DNA of 64,000 bases from Saccharicrinis aurantiacus (lineage in GTDB: Bacteria; Bacteroidota; Bacteroidia; Bacteroidales; Marinilabiliaceae): assembly GCF_001660705.2 (NCBI RefSeq), contig NZ_LYBV02000009.1:1-64000 (forward strand). The letters are read 5' to 3'. Both the position numbers and the translations under genes were made by a program. Below, in pieces: positions 38,672 through 48,859 of the stretch. Below the pieces are notes generated by a model. The model did no database searches. It was not told the origin of the DNA and worked only from the letters and a program-made list of their open reading frames with translations. Position 1 is the stretch's first letter; each line of letters opens with the position of its first letter.

Positions 38672-39295
38672 TTAATGCAGTTTTCCTGCGATTATATTGA
38701 AGAACTCCTCGCGTGTAGAATGACTATTCAAGAAAGCCCCGGTAAAGTCAGAAGTGGTTGTTACCGAATGTTGTTTTTGAACACCTCTCATTTGCATGCA
38801 CATATGCTGTGCTTCTATCACAACAGCAACACCTAGCGGATTAAGAGTATTTTGAATAGCTTCTTTAATTTGAGTAGTAAGTCGCTCTTGCACTTGTAAT
38901 CTGCGAGAAAAAGCTTCCGCCACACGTGCTAGCTTGCTTAAGCCAGTAATATGTTGTTTGGGAATATAGGCAATGTGAGCTTTCCCGAAGAAAGGTAGCA
39001 TGTGGTGCTCGCACATCGAGTATATCTCAATATCTTTAACTACCACCATTTGTTGGTAGTCTTCCTTAAACATAGCAGATTTTATAATCTCTTCAGGATC
39101 CATCTGATAGCCTTGCGTTAAAAACTGCATTGCTTTGGCTACTCTCAGCGGTGTTTTTTCTAACCCTTCCCTGTTTACATCTTCTCCTAATAGTTTGATC
39201 GTTTCTGCATAATGCTCTACTAATTTGTTAGTAGTTTCATCATCGTAACTTTCTGTTTTTGTATATCCGCCTTTGCCGTTAAGTGTAAAATCCAT
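38672..39295 (-). CDS. folE: GTP cyclohydrolase I
   Basis: A 207-residue zinc enzyme converting GTP to dihydroneopterin triphosphate for folate or queuosine-type pterins. The zinc and catalytic segment [18 protein letters not shown] and the C-terminal MCMQMRGVQ (second zinc Cys) are intact, and GLSKLARV is the standard substrate-binding helix. It is the last gene of a loosely spaced minus-strand series behind a CarboxypepD_reg-like protein (43-bp gap). Confidence 0.96.
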   Translation of the reverse strand: MDFTLNGKGGYTKTESYDDETTNKLVEHYAETIKLLGEDVNREGLEKTPLRVAKAMQFLTQGYQMDPEEIIKSAMFKEDYQQMVVVKDIEIYSMCEHHMLPFFGKAHIAYIPKQHITGLSKLARVAEAFSRRLQVQERLTTQIKEAIQNTLNPLGVAVVIEAQHMCMQMRGVQKQHSVTTTSDFTGAFLNSHSTREEFFNIIAGKLH

Positions 39296-39338
39296 TTTAA
39301 ATACTATGAAATGATATTATGAATATATGCTAAAAGTG

Positions 39339-40061
39339 TTATTCTTCTAGGTGCTTATATTGTTGTTTTTGTCGTTCTCTATAAGTAGAAATTAAAAATT
39401 CCCACTCCTCCTGAGTAATATGTATTGCTTTAGAAGATTTCTTTTTGTTTAGTCTGCGTCTTTCTAGTTCTGCATTTATTTCGGTATTGCTTACTGCAAC
39501 TAGTTGGTCGGGTTGGTATTGGTGCTTGTAAACAATATTATCCGATTGTGATTTTATAAAACCTTTTTGATTCATTTCTGCATCCCATACTTCTACGGGT
39601 CTTGTCTTTGCCTGATAAGCAGATCTGTTTAAGTTATTTTGAGCTGTAATCATATCGTTAGTGGTCATAAGCGGTAGGTTTCTTGCTACTGCATTTGGGT
39701 TAAGGTTTTGAGGTATAATTACAACCTCAGATAGTTGAATAGTATCCTTACTTAAAAACACACCCGTTAAAAACTTGTTGTTTTTCATAGAGTCTGTAAC
39801 CTGCAAATAAAGTGGTTTGTAGCCCACATGGGTAAATTTAATAATATCTCCTTTTTCAGCTAAAAAGATAAATTCCCCACTTCTATTTGTTATGTGTGTT
39901 TCTTTATCGTTTATAATGTATCTGGCATTAGCTATGCTTTCAGTGCTGTCGCTATCCATGATAACACCCCTAAATAATTGAGAGTTTTTATTAGTATCCT
40001 GTGCAAATATGCTATTTGATATAAAAAGTAAGCCTAGTAAAATTAGAATTGAGAATCTCAT
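39339..40061 (-). CDS. Exported CarboxypepD_reg-like protein
   Basis: A 240-residue protein with a signal peptide (about 1-20, ending in IFAQD). Residues about 30-110 form a CarboxypepD_reg-like beta-sandwich (GVIMDSDS, ISNRSGEF-like turn, FTHVGYKPLYLQV), the same plug-preceding module seen in TonB-dependent receptors, but here alone. The remaining 130 residues are helical and Arg/Lys/Gln-rich. It may be a periplasmic or outer-membrane accessory; function unknown. Confidence 0.72.
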   Translation of the reverse strand: MRFSILILLGLLFISNSIFAQDTNKNSQLFRGVIMDSDSTESIANARYIINDKETHITNRSGEFIFLAEKGDIIKFTHVGYKPLYLQVTDSMKNNKFLTGVFLSKDTIQLSEVVIIPQNLNPNAVARNLPLMTTNDMITAQNNLNRSAYQAKTRPVEVWDAEMNQKGFIKSQSDNIVYKHQYQPDQLVAVSNTEINAELERRRLNKKKSSKAIHITQEEWEFLISTYRERQKQQYKHLEE

Positions 40062-40161
40062 AGTAATATGTTTATGGTGTCTATTGTTGGCAAATATACT
40101 ACTTTCAATGCTGTTGTGAAATATATGCCTTAATGTGTTTACTGTGTTATTGTAAGATAAA

Positions 40162-40190
40162 ACAAAGCCTCAACAGTTTTTGTTGAGGCT
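40162..40190 (-). terminator. Terminator of nitroreductase gene
   Basis: On the minus strand AGCCTCAACA pairs perfectly with TGTTGAGGCT around a 5-nt loop, followed by TTGTTTT. Confidence 0.88.
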
Positions 40191-40200
40191 CATTATAAAT

Positions 40201-40767
40201 TTATAAGTCTATAATTAAATCATCCAAACTTCTTTTAGGTACGTGGTGTTTGCCTTTTATATCTCTCCAGTATTGATAAGACTTGTCAAGGTCTTTGATA
40301 ACCACTTCTTCTTTAGGTACTCCAATGGCGAGTATTTGAAGAATTTTATATTCAGATGGAATATCTAATTTGCGTTGTAATTTTTCTCTTTCTACGTTAC
40401 CGATAATGCATCCACCTAGTCCTTTTTCAACAGCTCCTAGCATAATACTTTGAGCAGCAATTCCGTTATCGCTAAAAAAATTAGAACTTATTGAGGTGTC
40501 ATTTAGCATTATGATGTAAGCTGCAGGTTGTTCTCCTTCTTCAGGACCTTTCCAATCTTTTAAGTAACCAGCCCAGCCTAAATGAGGGAAAATGATATTG
40601 TTGGTTTCGGGTTTGTAAGATAAAATGTATTTAAGGGGTTGTGCGTTTCGGGCAGAAGGTGATAAGCGAGCTAAGTCAACTAATTCACTAAGTGTTTCTT
40701 TACTAACAGCCTTGTCTTGTTCAAAGCGGCGGTAGCTTCGGTTTTGTAGAATGAGATCTTTAAGCAT
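40201..40767 (-). CDS. Nitroreductase-family flavoprotein
   Basis: A 188-residue protein of the NfsA/FrasE-type nitroreductase fold. RNRSYRRF at the N-terminus, LARLSPSARNAQPLKY, and the GLGGCIIGN loop are the flavin-contacting segments of the family. It should bind FMN and use NAD(P)H; the physiological substrate is unknown. It is 65 bp downstream of sodB and probably shares its transcript, which would fit a redox-stress role. Confidence 0.85.
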   Translation of the reverse strand: MLKDLILQNRSYRRFEQDKAVSKETLSELVDLARLSPSARNAQPLKYILSYKPETNNIIFPHLGWAGYLKDWKGPEEGEQPAAYIIMLNDTSISSNFFSDNGIAAQSIMLGAVEKGLGGCIIGNVEREKLQRKLDIPSEYKILQILAIGVPKEEVVIKDLDKSYQYWRDIKGKHHVPKRSLDDLIIDL

Positions 40768-40832
40768 AATTATAAAGGTTTTATGTAGATGTTACAGCCC
40801 GATACTTTACCGAGCTGCAACTGATTTATTTA

Positions 40833-41408
40833 CTAAAATCTTTTTTCAACTACTTCCCAATTGATAAGATCCCAGAATTTACCAATGTAATCTGGTCGCT
40901 TATTTTGGTAATCTAAATAGTAAGCGTGTTCCCAAACATCGCATGTTAATACAGGGGTTAATCCGTCTGTTAGTGGATTAGCAGCATTTGCAGTTTGTAC
41001 TATTTTTAAATCGCCATTGGCATCTTTTACTAACCAAGCCCAACCCGAACCGAATTGAGTAGCTGCCGCTTTGTTGAATGCTTCTTTAAAAGCATCAAAG
41101 CTTCCGAATGCTTTTACGATTGCCTCGGCTAAAGCACCTTTGGGCTCGCCACCTGACTTTGGAGCAAAAGCTTCAAAGTAGAAAGTGTGGTTCCAAACCT
41201 GTGCAGCGTTGTTAAAAATTCCGCCCGACGATTTTTTAATAATCGTTTCTAAATCAGCATCAGCAAACTCAGTTCCTTCAACTAAGTTATTTAGGTTATT
41301 AACGTATGCTTGGTGGTGTTTTCCGTAATGGAATTCGATAGTTTGCTTTGAGATAATTGGCTCAAGAGCGTCGTGTGCATATGGTAATGCAGGTAATTCA
41401 AATTTCAT
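40833..41408 (-). CDS. sodB: Superoxide dismutase (Fe/Mn)
   Basis: A 191-residue Fe/Mn superoxide dismutase. The four metal ligands are recognisable: His in the N-terminal [11 protein letters not shown] region, His in NHTFYFEAF, and Asp and His in [11 protein letters not shown]. Sequence length and the AATQFGSGW segment fit the iron-type or cambialistic enzymes of anaerobic and facultative Bacteroidota; metal choice cannot be decided by eye. It lacks a signal peptide and is cytosolic. It is the first gene of the minus-strand series that includes the nitroreductase. Confidence 0.96.
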   Translation of the reverse strand: MKFELPALPYAHDALEPIISKQTIEFHYGKHHQAYVNNLNNLVEGTEFADADLETIIKKSSGGIFNNAAQVWNHTFYFEAFAPKSGGEPKGALAEAIVKAFGSFDAFKEAFNKAAATQFGSGWAWLVKDANGDLKIVQTANAANPLTDGLTPVLTCDVWEHAYYLDYQNKRPDYIGKFWDLINWEVVEKRF

Positions 41409-41740
41409 ATTCTGTCTGTTTTAATTATTTGTCTATGCTTTAAACAGTAGTTTGTAAAAAGGGTTCAAAAGCATTTCTCAAAAATAATATACTATAGCGA
41501 TAATTGGTAATTTATGTTCAGTTTTATTGTTGGTTTAGTATAAAGTGAAACATTAGTTGTTGTTTATCTTTTTAGCAGAATTGATCAATTATTGAAGTGA
41601 TTTATCGTTTACCACGGCTGTCTGAGCCCTCTCGAGTTAAGTATTCTTTAATTAAAGAAACCGAAAGTATATGCTTAGTGCTTTGTTATTTTATAAAGTT
41701 CTTGCTCTTAATTAGATATTTATATCTCTTAATAGCATAT

Positions 41741-41756
41741 AACTATTTCAATAGTT
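41741..41756. promoter_or_regulatory. BlaI-type operator 1
   Basis: AACTATTTCAATAGTT, a perfect dyad with 7-bp arms. It has the same outer arms as a second dyad exactly 40 bp downstream and lies upstream of the -33 box. Confidence 0.7.
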
Positions 41757-41774
41757 ATAAAACTACTTAAATAA

Positions 41775-41805
41775 TTTGATAACTATATTTATAGTTCTAT
41801 ATTTG
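41775..41805 (+). promoter_or_regulatory. Promoter of blaI-M56/M23 operon
   Basis: TTTG at 41775-41778 and TATATTTG at 41798-41805 are separated by 19 bp, a perfect fit to TTTG-N19-TAnnTTTG. The spacer is almost filled by operator 2, so repressor binding would exclude RNA polymerase. The ATG of blaI lies 18 bp after the -7 box, leaving a very short leader. Confidence 0.82.
41781..41796. promoter_or_regulatory. BlaI-type operator 2
   Basis: AACTATATTTATAGTT, a perfect dyad with 7-bp arms, located between the -33 and -7 boxes. The shared consensus with operator 1 is AACTAT-N4-ATAGTT. Confidence 0.75.
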
Positions 41806-41823
41806 TTCCAAACATTGTGGGAA

Positions 41824-42195
41824 ATGAAATTAACGAAAGCAGAAGAGCAAGTAATGCAATACTTGTGGAACATTGAAAAAGGGTTTTTAAAAGATATAGT
41901 GGAACAGTATCCTGAGCCACGCCCTGCATATACAACAGTTTCAACGGTTGTACGTGTGTTGGTAAAGAAGAAAGTAATTGGCTTTAAAACTTATGGTAAA
42001 GTAAACGAATACTTTCCTCTGCTCAAGAGAAATGAATATACCAAAGGGCATTTATCTAACTTGATTCAAAACTTTTTCAACAATTCGCAAAAGCAATTTG
42101 CCTCTTTCTTTACCAAAGAGAGTGACTTATCCGTTTCTGAATTAGAGGAACTAAAAGCATTGATAGATCAACAAATCTCTAAAAAGAAAAATTAA
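41824..42195 (+). CDS. blaI: BlaI/MecI-family transcriptional repressor
   Basis: A 123-residue winged-helix repressor, from the ATG at 41824 where the family start MKLTKAEEQVMQYLW begins. The winged helix covers residues 1-75 and a dimerisation helix pair the rest. Family members bind dyads as dimers and are released when cleaved after signalling by a BlaR1-type protease. Its TAA overlaps the ATG of the next gene by one base, so the repressor and its putative protease are translationally coupled. Two matching dyads lie in its own promoter. Confidence 0.92.
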   Translation: MKLTKAEEQVMQYLWNIEKGFLKDIVEQYPEPRPAYTTVSTVVRVLVKKKVIGFKTYGKVNEYFPLLKRNEYTKGHLSNLIQNFFNNSQKQFASFFTKESDLSVSELEELKALIDQQISKKKN

Positions 42196-43976
42196 TGGAA
42201 CCATTGGCTATATATATCTTCAAAAGCACATTGGCTTCAGGTGTTTTTTTTGGCATATATTATTTATGCTTCAAAAAGGAATCGTTCTTTAAGCTGAATC
42301 GGTTTTATCTCTTGTTCTGCTTATGCTTTGCTTATGTTTTTCCGTTTATTAAGCTCACAATTGTAAGCTCAAAGGAAAGTCCTGCTTATATCATTCATAA
42401 TTTTCAGTCGGCAATTAACCAGTTTGCTTTTACCGATGAAGCTGTAACTATCAATACAACGGCGTCAGATTATTCGTCGGTATTTCAGTACTGGTGGCTG
42501 ATTCTTTTATTAATGATATCGGGTGTTTTTATATTCAGATTTATCAAACACATCATTCAACTTAATAATTATATATGTGCCTATGATAAAATAAATTATT
42601 CAACGTTTACGCTGGTTTTATTTGACCGCGCTATTACCTTTTCTTTCTTTCGTTATATTTTTATTTCCCCAAATGTATTGCGATCGCCTGAGAGTAAAAG
42701 CATTATTGCACACGAGTTAAGTCACATCAAACACAAACATTCGTTTGACAGGCTTTTTGTGGAAGTATTGCTGATTATTTTCTGGATGAATCCCTTTATA
42801 TATTTTTATCGAAAGGCTTTAGAAGAGGTTCATGAGTTTCAGGCAGACGAAGATGCTTGCATAAACAGTCATTCAGTATCTGACTATTTTAAGCTGGTAT
42901 TGCAGCAATCTGCCCAGCAAAGTTATTCGCCCCTAATGAGTCCTTTCAGTTATAAACTCATTAAAAAACGAATAAAAATGACAACATATAAATCAAATCC
43001 ATTAAAAAAGCTGTTAGTAGTAGCTCCAATTGCTATTGCTGTATTTATTGTGATGCTATCGGCCACATTAAAGCAAGAGATCGTCATTCATGAGGATTTG
43101 GCAAAACTTGATTGGCCAAGCGATAACAGAAGTGAAAATGTTCTGATATCGGACAATACAAGCTTTACAGAAAGTGACAATTGGACTCTGATGGTTGAAA
43201 AGCTTGCAGCAAAAGAGAACAGTGTTCTGCCAATATATATTAATATCAAGGGCACGCTTTTAATCAACGGACAAAAGAGTGATGTTTCACAAGTACGCAC
43301 TCAGGTAGAATCGTTCTACAAGAACAATGAGTCGGAGACCATCATTTTTCTCAAAAAAGATCAAAATACTCCAAATGCTATTGCTAGCGCAGTTATTAGC
43401 GAAGTAGCTACAAGTATTGAGCATATGCGCAACATCGAAGCTAAGGCACGTTTTAGCAAGCCTTATTACGAGTGCAACGACACGCAAAAGCAAAAAGTTC
43501 AGCAAGCCATACCTATGCAAATTGTGGTGGCTCCATCTAAAAATATGCAGTCGTCAGCGATTAAAAAGCAAAGCATTGGCGCGCCAATACGTAAAGAAAA
43601 TCTGGTCAGGATTTCTTCAGGCTTTGGGCAAAGGATTCATCCTATTACCAAACGAAAGAAAATGCACAACGGAGTTGATTATGTAGCACCGTTAAATACA
43701 CCTGTACTTTGCAGTGCAGAAGGAACTGTGCGATTTGTAAAACAGGATTACGAGATTGGTAAAGGTCATGGGCGTTTTATTATTGTTGATCACGCTAACG
43801 GTTACTCATCTCTTTACTCGCAGCTGAATAGCTACGCTGTAAAAGAAGGGCAAAAGATTAAAAAGGGTAGCACGGTTGGATACGTTGGAAGTTCTGGTGT
43901 ATCAACAGGTCCGCACTTACACTTTGAGCTTAAAAAAGATGGTCAGTACATTGATCCGAAAAGTGTAATTGAGTAA
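42195..43976 (+). CDS. M56 (BlaR1-type) and M23 metallopeptidase fusion
   Basis: A 593-residue membrane protein. Helices at about 5-24, 35-55, 98-117 and 272-291 embed an M56 zinc protease with HELSH at 173-177 and a downstream EFQAD Glu. After the last helix, residues about 340-415 resemble an ExbD/TolR periplasmic domain (IYINIKGTLLINGQ, then IIFLKKD). Residues 465-593 are an M23 (LytM) peptidase with His491, Asp495 and HLH at 574-576, all zinc-site residues intact. BlaR1 carries a beta-lactam sensor domain here instead. The protein probably senses or cuts peptidoglycan and cleaves BlaI; the ExbD assignment is tentative. Confidence 0.87.
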   Translation: MEPLAIYIFKSTLASGVFFGIYYLCFKKESFFKLNRFYLLFCLCFAYVFPFIKLTIVSSKESPAYIIHNFQSAINQFAFTDEAVTINTTASDYSSVFQYWWLILLLMISGVFIFRFIKHIIQLNNYICAYDKINYSTFTLVLFDRAITFSFFRYIFISPNVLRSPESKSIIAHELSHIKHKHSFDRLFVEVLLIIFWMNPFIYFYRKALEEVHEFQADEDACINSHSVSDYFKLVLQQSAQQSYSPLMSPFSYKLIKKRIKMTTYKSNPLKKLLVVAPIAIAVFIVMLSATLKQEIVIHEDLAKLDWPSDNRSENVLISDNTSFTESDNWTLMVEKLAAKENSVLPIYINIKGTLLINGQKSDVSQVRTQVESFYKNNESETIIFLKKDQNTPNAIASAVISEVATSIEHMRNIEAKARFSKPYYECNDTQKQKVQQAIPMQIVVAPSKNMQSSAIKKQSIGAPIRKENLVRISSGFGQRIHPITKRKKMHNGVDYVAPLNTPVLCSAEGTVRFVKQDYEIGKGHGRFIIVDHANGYSSLYSQLNSYAVKEGQKIKKGSTVGYVGSSGVSTGPHLHFELKKDGQYIDPKSVIE

Positions 43977-44042
43977 TATACATTATTGTGTAAAATATAT
44001 AGCAAATGCTTAAGTCTATTAAAGCTTTTGGTGCATGATAAG

Positions 44043-44074
44043 AAAAAGCCCCTGCAAAACGAGTTTGCAGGGGC
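44043..44074 (-). terminator. Terminator of groL
   Basis: On the minus strand GCCCCTGCAAA pairs perfectly with TTTGCAGGGGC around a 5-nt loop, followed by TTTTTC. It may also act on the plus strand for the preceding convergent gene, with a weaker tail. Confidence 0.9.
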
Positions 44075-44100
44075 TTATATATATTATGTGATGTTTATGC

Positions 44101-45753
<1,653 letters not shown>

Positions 45754-45767
45754 TTAAAGATGCTTGA

Positions 45768-46046
45768 TTAGTTAATAAATAATACGTCTGATTGAGCCAT
45801 AAGTAGGTAATCTACTCCGTCGATGTTTAATTCAGTACCGCCATATTTGCCATAAAGAACTACATCGCCAACAGCGATTTCCATTTTCTCATCATTTTTT
45901 TCGGCACCTACCAATACAACTTCTCCTTGTTGCGGTTTCTCTTTTGCCGAGTCAGGAATAATAATTCCACTAGCAGTTTTTGTTTCTGCCGCTTGTGGCT
46001 TCACTAAGATCTTTCCAGCTAAAATCTTTCCTTTTAATGTTGACAT
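45768..46046 (-). CDS. groS: Co-chaperonin GroES
   Basis: A 92-residue co-chaperonin that caps GroEL. I place the start at the ATG at 46046, where LKGKILAGKILVKPQ begins. A longer in-frame extension of 25 residues upstream has no counterpart in the family. The mobile-loop segment lies near ETKTASGIIIPD. It leads the groSL operon. A direct repeat of CACTGTCAG upstream (46135-46163) might be a regulatory site. Confidence 0.95.
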   Translation of the reverse strand: MSTLKGKILAGKILVKPQAAETKTASGIIIPDSAKEKPQQGEVVLVGAEKNDEKMEIAVGDVVLYGKYGGTELNIDGVDYLLMAQSDVLFIN

Positions 46047-46134
46047 ATTTTTAAGTTTTAAATATTTAAAATTTACGAGTATGGTTTTTTCATAAACTGT
46101 GCCAAGTGCTTTTTGTGCCATAATACTATCAAAA

Positions 46135-46163
46135 CACTGTCAGAATTACATTGTCACTGTCAG
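46135..46163. promoter_or_regulatory. Direct repeat upstream of groS
   Basis: CACTGTCAG occurs twice, 20 bp apart centre to centre (about two helical turns), 89-117 bp before the groS start. On the minus strand it reads CTGACAGTG. It is not the CIRCE element. Role unknown. Confidence 0.35.
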
Positions 46164-46300
46164 GTTTTTGTGTAATCGGATTTTTGGTGTGTCATATGTG
46201 CATTACAAAAGCAGCTTTTTATGTAAACTTTATATCTTTCAGGCAACCTTTTGTTTTCAGTCTGCATTCTTAAAGTAAGCAAAGCAAAAAAACCTTAATA

Positions 46301-46855
46301 GTGAAGAAGCTCTTACGAGATTTAAAAAAGAAAAAACACAAAGCTCAGCACGAGCTGTTTAAAATGTATGGAGATTTTCTCTATCGCGTTTGCTATCGTT
46401 ATATGGCCAACCGCGATGATGCGCACGAGGTTTTGTCAAAAGCTTTTGTAAATATTTTTGAGAAACTGGCAGATACCGATATCGAAACAGAAGTAGTACT
46501 AAAATCGTGGATGAAGAAGGTGGCCATTAACCAATCGTTAATGGAGTTACGAAAAAGAAAGGTGTTTTACGCCGAGTTAGAACTAATTGAAGAAATTGCT
46601 GAAGATACCATCAGTGCCGATCAGGCCCTGCTAGAAGCCGATTTAATGCAAATGCTTTTTGAATTACCCGATGGATATAGAACCGTTTTTAGCCTGTATG
46701 TAATTGAGGGATTTAAACACGATGAGATTGCCCAGAAGCTCGACATCTCAGTAAATACCTCTAAGTCGCAATTGCGAAAGGCACGATTACAACTGCAGCA
46801 AATGATTAATAAAACAGAAATTAGATATGAAGAAGTCCGCAGAACAAGAAATTAG
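46301..46855 (+). CDS. ECF-type RNA polymerase sigma factor
   Basis: A 184-residue sigma-70-family factor. Region 2 (about residues 20-90) contains GDFLYRVCYRYMANRDDAHEVLSKAFVNIF, split by motif into the -10 recognition helix, and region 4 (about 120-175) shows GYRTVFSLYVIEGFKHDEIAQKLDISVNTSKSQ, a helix-turn-helix for the -35 box. There is no region 1 or 3. The start is GTG at 46301, with no ATG near. Its 3' end overlaps the next gene by 29 bp, so that gene is the likely anti-sigma partner. Confidence 0.9.
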   Translation: MKKLLRDLKKKKHKAQHELFKMYGDFLYRVCYRYMANRDDAHEVLSKAFVNIFEKLADTDIETEVVLKSWMKKVAINQSLMELRKRKVFYAELELIEEIAEDTISADQALLEADLMQMLFELPDGYRTVFSLYVIEGFKHDEIAQKLDISVNTSKSQLRKARLQLQQMINKTEIRYEEVRRTRN

Positions 46856-47537
46856 ACAGCAAGTTGAGGCATGGGACGAAAAGTCTTCAGATATTGGATT
46901 TGATAAAGCCTTAGTTTGGCAAAATATAAATGATGGAGGCCATAGTGCTAAGCCGCGCATTACTTGGCAACAAATAGCAGTTGCCATAATCATCTTCTTT
47001 TTGCTTGGCGGATGGGGCCGTTCAGAATACCGTAATGCCCAATTGGCACAGAGCACCACGGCTATGGCACACCAAATACAAGTTTTGCAAAATAACGCAA
47101 AATCAGCAGAAGCTTTACCAGTAAAGCAACAAGCCATGGCACAAATAGTAACAGATACCATTGTAAAAACAATTGTGAAGCAGGTGTATGTTAATGAGGC
47201 TAGCGAAGAACTTAGTACACTTAAAAATGAATACCAACAATCGGTAAATGCACTTGCTCATATGCAAGTGGAGTTAAGCAATAGTAAACAAGCCTTAAAG
47301 CAGTACGAAGATAGCTTAGCCGCATTAAGCAGTAGTTTACTGGTATATCAGCAAGCCGAAGTTAAGCAAGATGTAAGCTTAGAAATTAACGAAGCGGCTT
47401 TGGTAGCGTCTTTAAATCCTGATAAAGAGAATGCTATTTCATCATCGCAAGAAAAAAATAAAGTAAAACTCGTAATATTTAACAAATCGAAATCAACTAT
47501 AAGCAAGGCGCCTGCAAGTGGAAGAATTCGTTTATAA
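46827..47537 (+). CDS. Putative anti-sigma factor, single-pass membrane
   Basis: A 236-residue protein. An N-terminal cytosolic segment of about 45 residues precedes one transmembrane helix (about 47-63); the periplasmic part (70-185) is a predicted coiled coil rich in Gln, Ala, Glu and Lys, followed by a Ser/Lys-rich tail. The layout, overlap with the sigma gene and order sigma, membrane protein, outer-membrane protein are those of an anti-sigma factor, but the short cytosolic domain has no recognised ZAS or FecR motif, so the call rests on context. Confidence 0.6.
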   Translation: MKKSAEQEIRQQVEAWDEKSSDIGFDKALVWQNINDGGHSAKPRITWQQIAVAIIIFFLLGGWGRSEYRNAQLAQSTTAMAHQIQVLQNNAKSAEALPVKQQAMAQIVTDTIVKTIVKQVYVNEASEELSTLKNEYQQSVNALAHMQVELSNSKQALKQYEDSLAALSSSLLVYQQAEVKQDVSLEINEAALVASLNPDKENAISSSQEKNKVKLVIFNKSKSTISKAPASGRIRL

Positions 47538-47548
47538 AGAAAAACAAA

Positions 47549-48604
47549 ATGCAAAATAAACCACGAATATTTATTGCCCTGAGCCTGTTGATAGGCTTGG
47601 TGCAATTGAGCGCTGCCTCAACAAAAAACGATGTAGTAAAAATTACGCTACCCAATAAAGCAGCCGTTGAAATAAAGGGCGAAGACATTTACAAGCACAA
47701 TGTTGATACCGCTTGTATAGCCCAAAATATTAACCGCTTTTTCCGTTATTACCAAACATCAAACCTATCGGAAATTATGAAGCAATCGTCCACTTCATTT
47801 ACCATAAAAGAAATGGATGGACAAATATTAAGCAGCACAAGTACCAATAGTTCTGTTAGAGAAAGCTCGCACCAATTACTGATTAATAACAAGGAGGTTG
47901 AAGAACAAATCATTTCTTCAGAGAATTTTGATGCCAATATTTATTACCTACAAAAGCACCAGCTTCAGTTTAGTAATAAAACCTATACTTATATTCTGAA
48001 ATTCGATACCATTGAGCAGTTGCATCAAATAATTGATGACGAATTGTTAGGCGTATTAAACCAATTAATGGCAGATATTAAAAACAATAAAGATCAAGAT
48101 TATGGTGGCAAACATATTGCCAAATTGCATTACTCGGTGAGTGATGATAACAGTTATAAAAGACAATACGAGGCCAACAAGTACCCCGGAGATCAAATTA
48201 TTCTGAGTGGTAATACCGGATTAGAAAGTGTTAAGAATGCTTGGGTAGCTAGTTTTGAATTAGCCATGGGACTATCGTTTAACAAGAAAGGTATTAGAAA
48301 GAACACGTATAATATTTATTACGAATGGCAATACGACTTTTCAAATCCTGATAAGCGAAATATTAATCAGTTTGCGAGCATTGGCTATCGACGCGACTTC
48401 TCAAAAGACCCCGACAAAACCAATGCCTACACCTTTAAGTTGGGATATTTAACCAACAAACAAGGCAACATGTATGAGGATAATACCCTTAAGTTTGGCG
48501 TTCGTAAATCGTTAAGCAAGCATATCTACATAGAACCACAAATTTATTTTACCGAATTCTTTCAAGATGTAATGCCATCTATAAAAGTGGGTTTTAGTTT
48601 CTAA
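47549..48604 (+). CDS. Predicted outer-membrane beta-barrel protein
   Basis: A 351-residue protein with an N-terminal signal peptide (about 1-24). The middle part shows no known domain. The C-terminal third (about 225-351) alternates hydrophobic and polar residues, for example WVASFELAMGLSF, YNIYYEWQYDF and FASIGYRRDF, and the protein ends in KVGFSF with terminal Phe, which is the signature recognised by the BAM machinery. It is 11 bp behind the putative anti-sigma gene, so it is probably the target or sensor output of that system. A terminator follows. Confidence 0.65.
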   Translation: MQNKPRIFIALSLLIGLVQLSAASTKNDVVKITLPNKAAVEIKGEDIYKHNVDTACIAQNINRFFRYYQTSNLSEIMKQSSTSFTIKEMDGQILSSTSTNSSVRESSHQLLINNKEVEEQIISSENFDANIYYLQKHQLQFSNKTYTYILKFDTIEQLHQIIDDELLGVLNQLMADIKNNKDQDYGGKHIAKLHYSVSDDNSYKRQYEANKYPGDQIILSGNTGLESVKNAWVASFELAMGLSFNKKGIRKNTYNIYYEWQYDFSNPDKRNINQFASIGYRRDFSKDPDKTNAYTFKLGYLTNKQGNMYEDNTLKFGVRKSLSKHIYIEPQIYFTEFFQDVMPSIKVGFSF

Positions 48605-48653
48605 ACTGCCCTTATGGTTTAAATAATATAATAATAGTGTAAATCGACAATGC

Positions 48654-48690
48654 AAAAGGACTATTCAGTTTTCTGAGTAGTCCTTTTCCT
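48654..48690 (+). terminator. Terminator of sigma/anti-sigma operon
   Basis: AAAAGGACTA plus TCAG pair with CTGA plus TAGTCCTTTT around a TTTT loop, with one mismatch in the stem. A T/C-rich tail follows. Confidence 0.8.
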
Positions 48691-48729
48691 ATTTATACCA
48701 ATCATTCGATGATGTTTTTGGTATTATAA

Positions 48730-48820
48730 GGGCGTTCCCTAAAGGGCCGCGCTTTACGCTATATCTTTACTCGCCATAATGGGCTTGCAAAGGATGTCGC
48801 TGCAATCGCTAACGCAGGGG
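48730..48820. repeat. Degenerate structured intergenic repeat, copy 2
   Basis: GGCG-TTCCCT-AAAGGG-CCGCGC forms a first hairpin, ATATCTTT pairs with AAAGGAT to form a second, then TGTCGCTGCAATCGCTAACGCA closes. The order matches the segment at 4770-4855. I recall very similar intergenic sequences in other Bacteroidota genomes but cannot name the family. Confidence 0.45.
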
Positions 48821-48859
48821 GTGACCGGAGTTTTGTTGGTTGAATTGAAATGTTAAATT

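Larger units (their letters stand above)
41409..41823. other. Divergent intergenic region sodB/blaI
   Basis: 415 bp without a gene. On the sodB side a minus-strand TATTTTTG (41479-41486) is a possible -7 box. On the blaI side lie two perfect dyads and a canonical promoter, listed separately. The middle shows no structure that I recognise. Confidence 0.6.

Noticed and set aside
46085-46115. TGGCAC-like sigma-54 promoter upstream of groS
   Set aside because: The -24-like TGGCAC occurs on the minus strand but lacks the TTGC -12 element at the required spacing.
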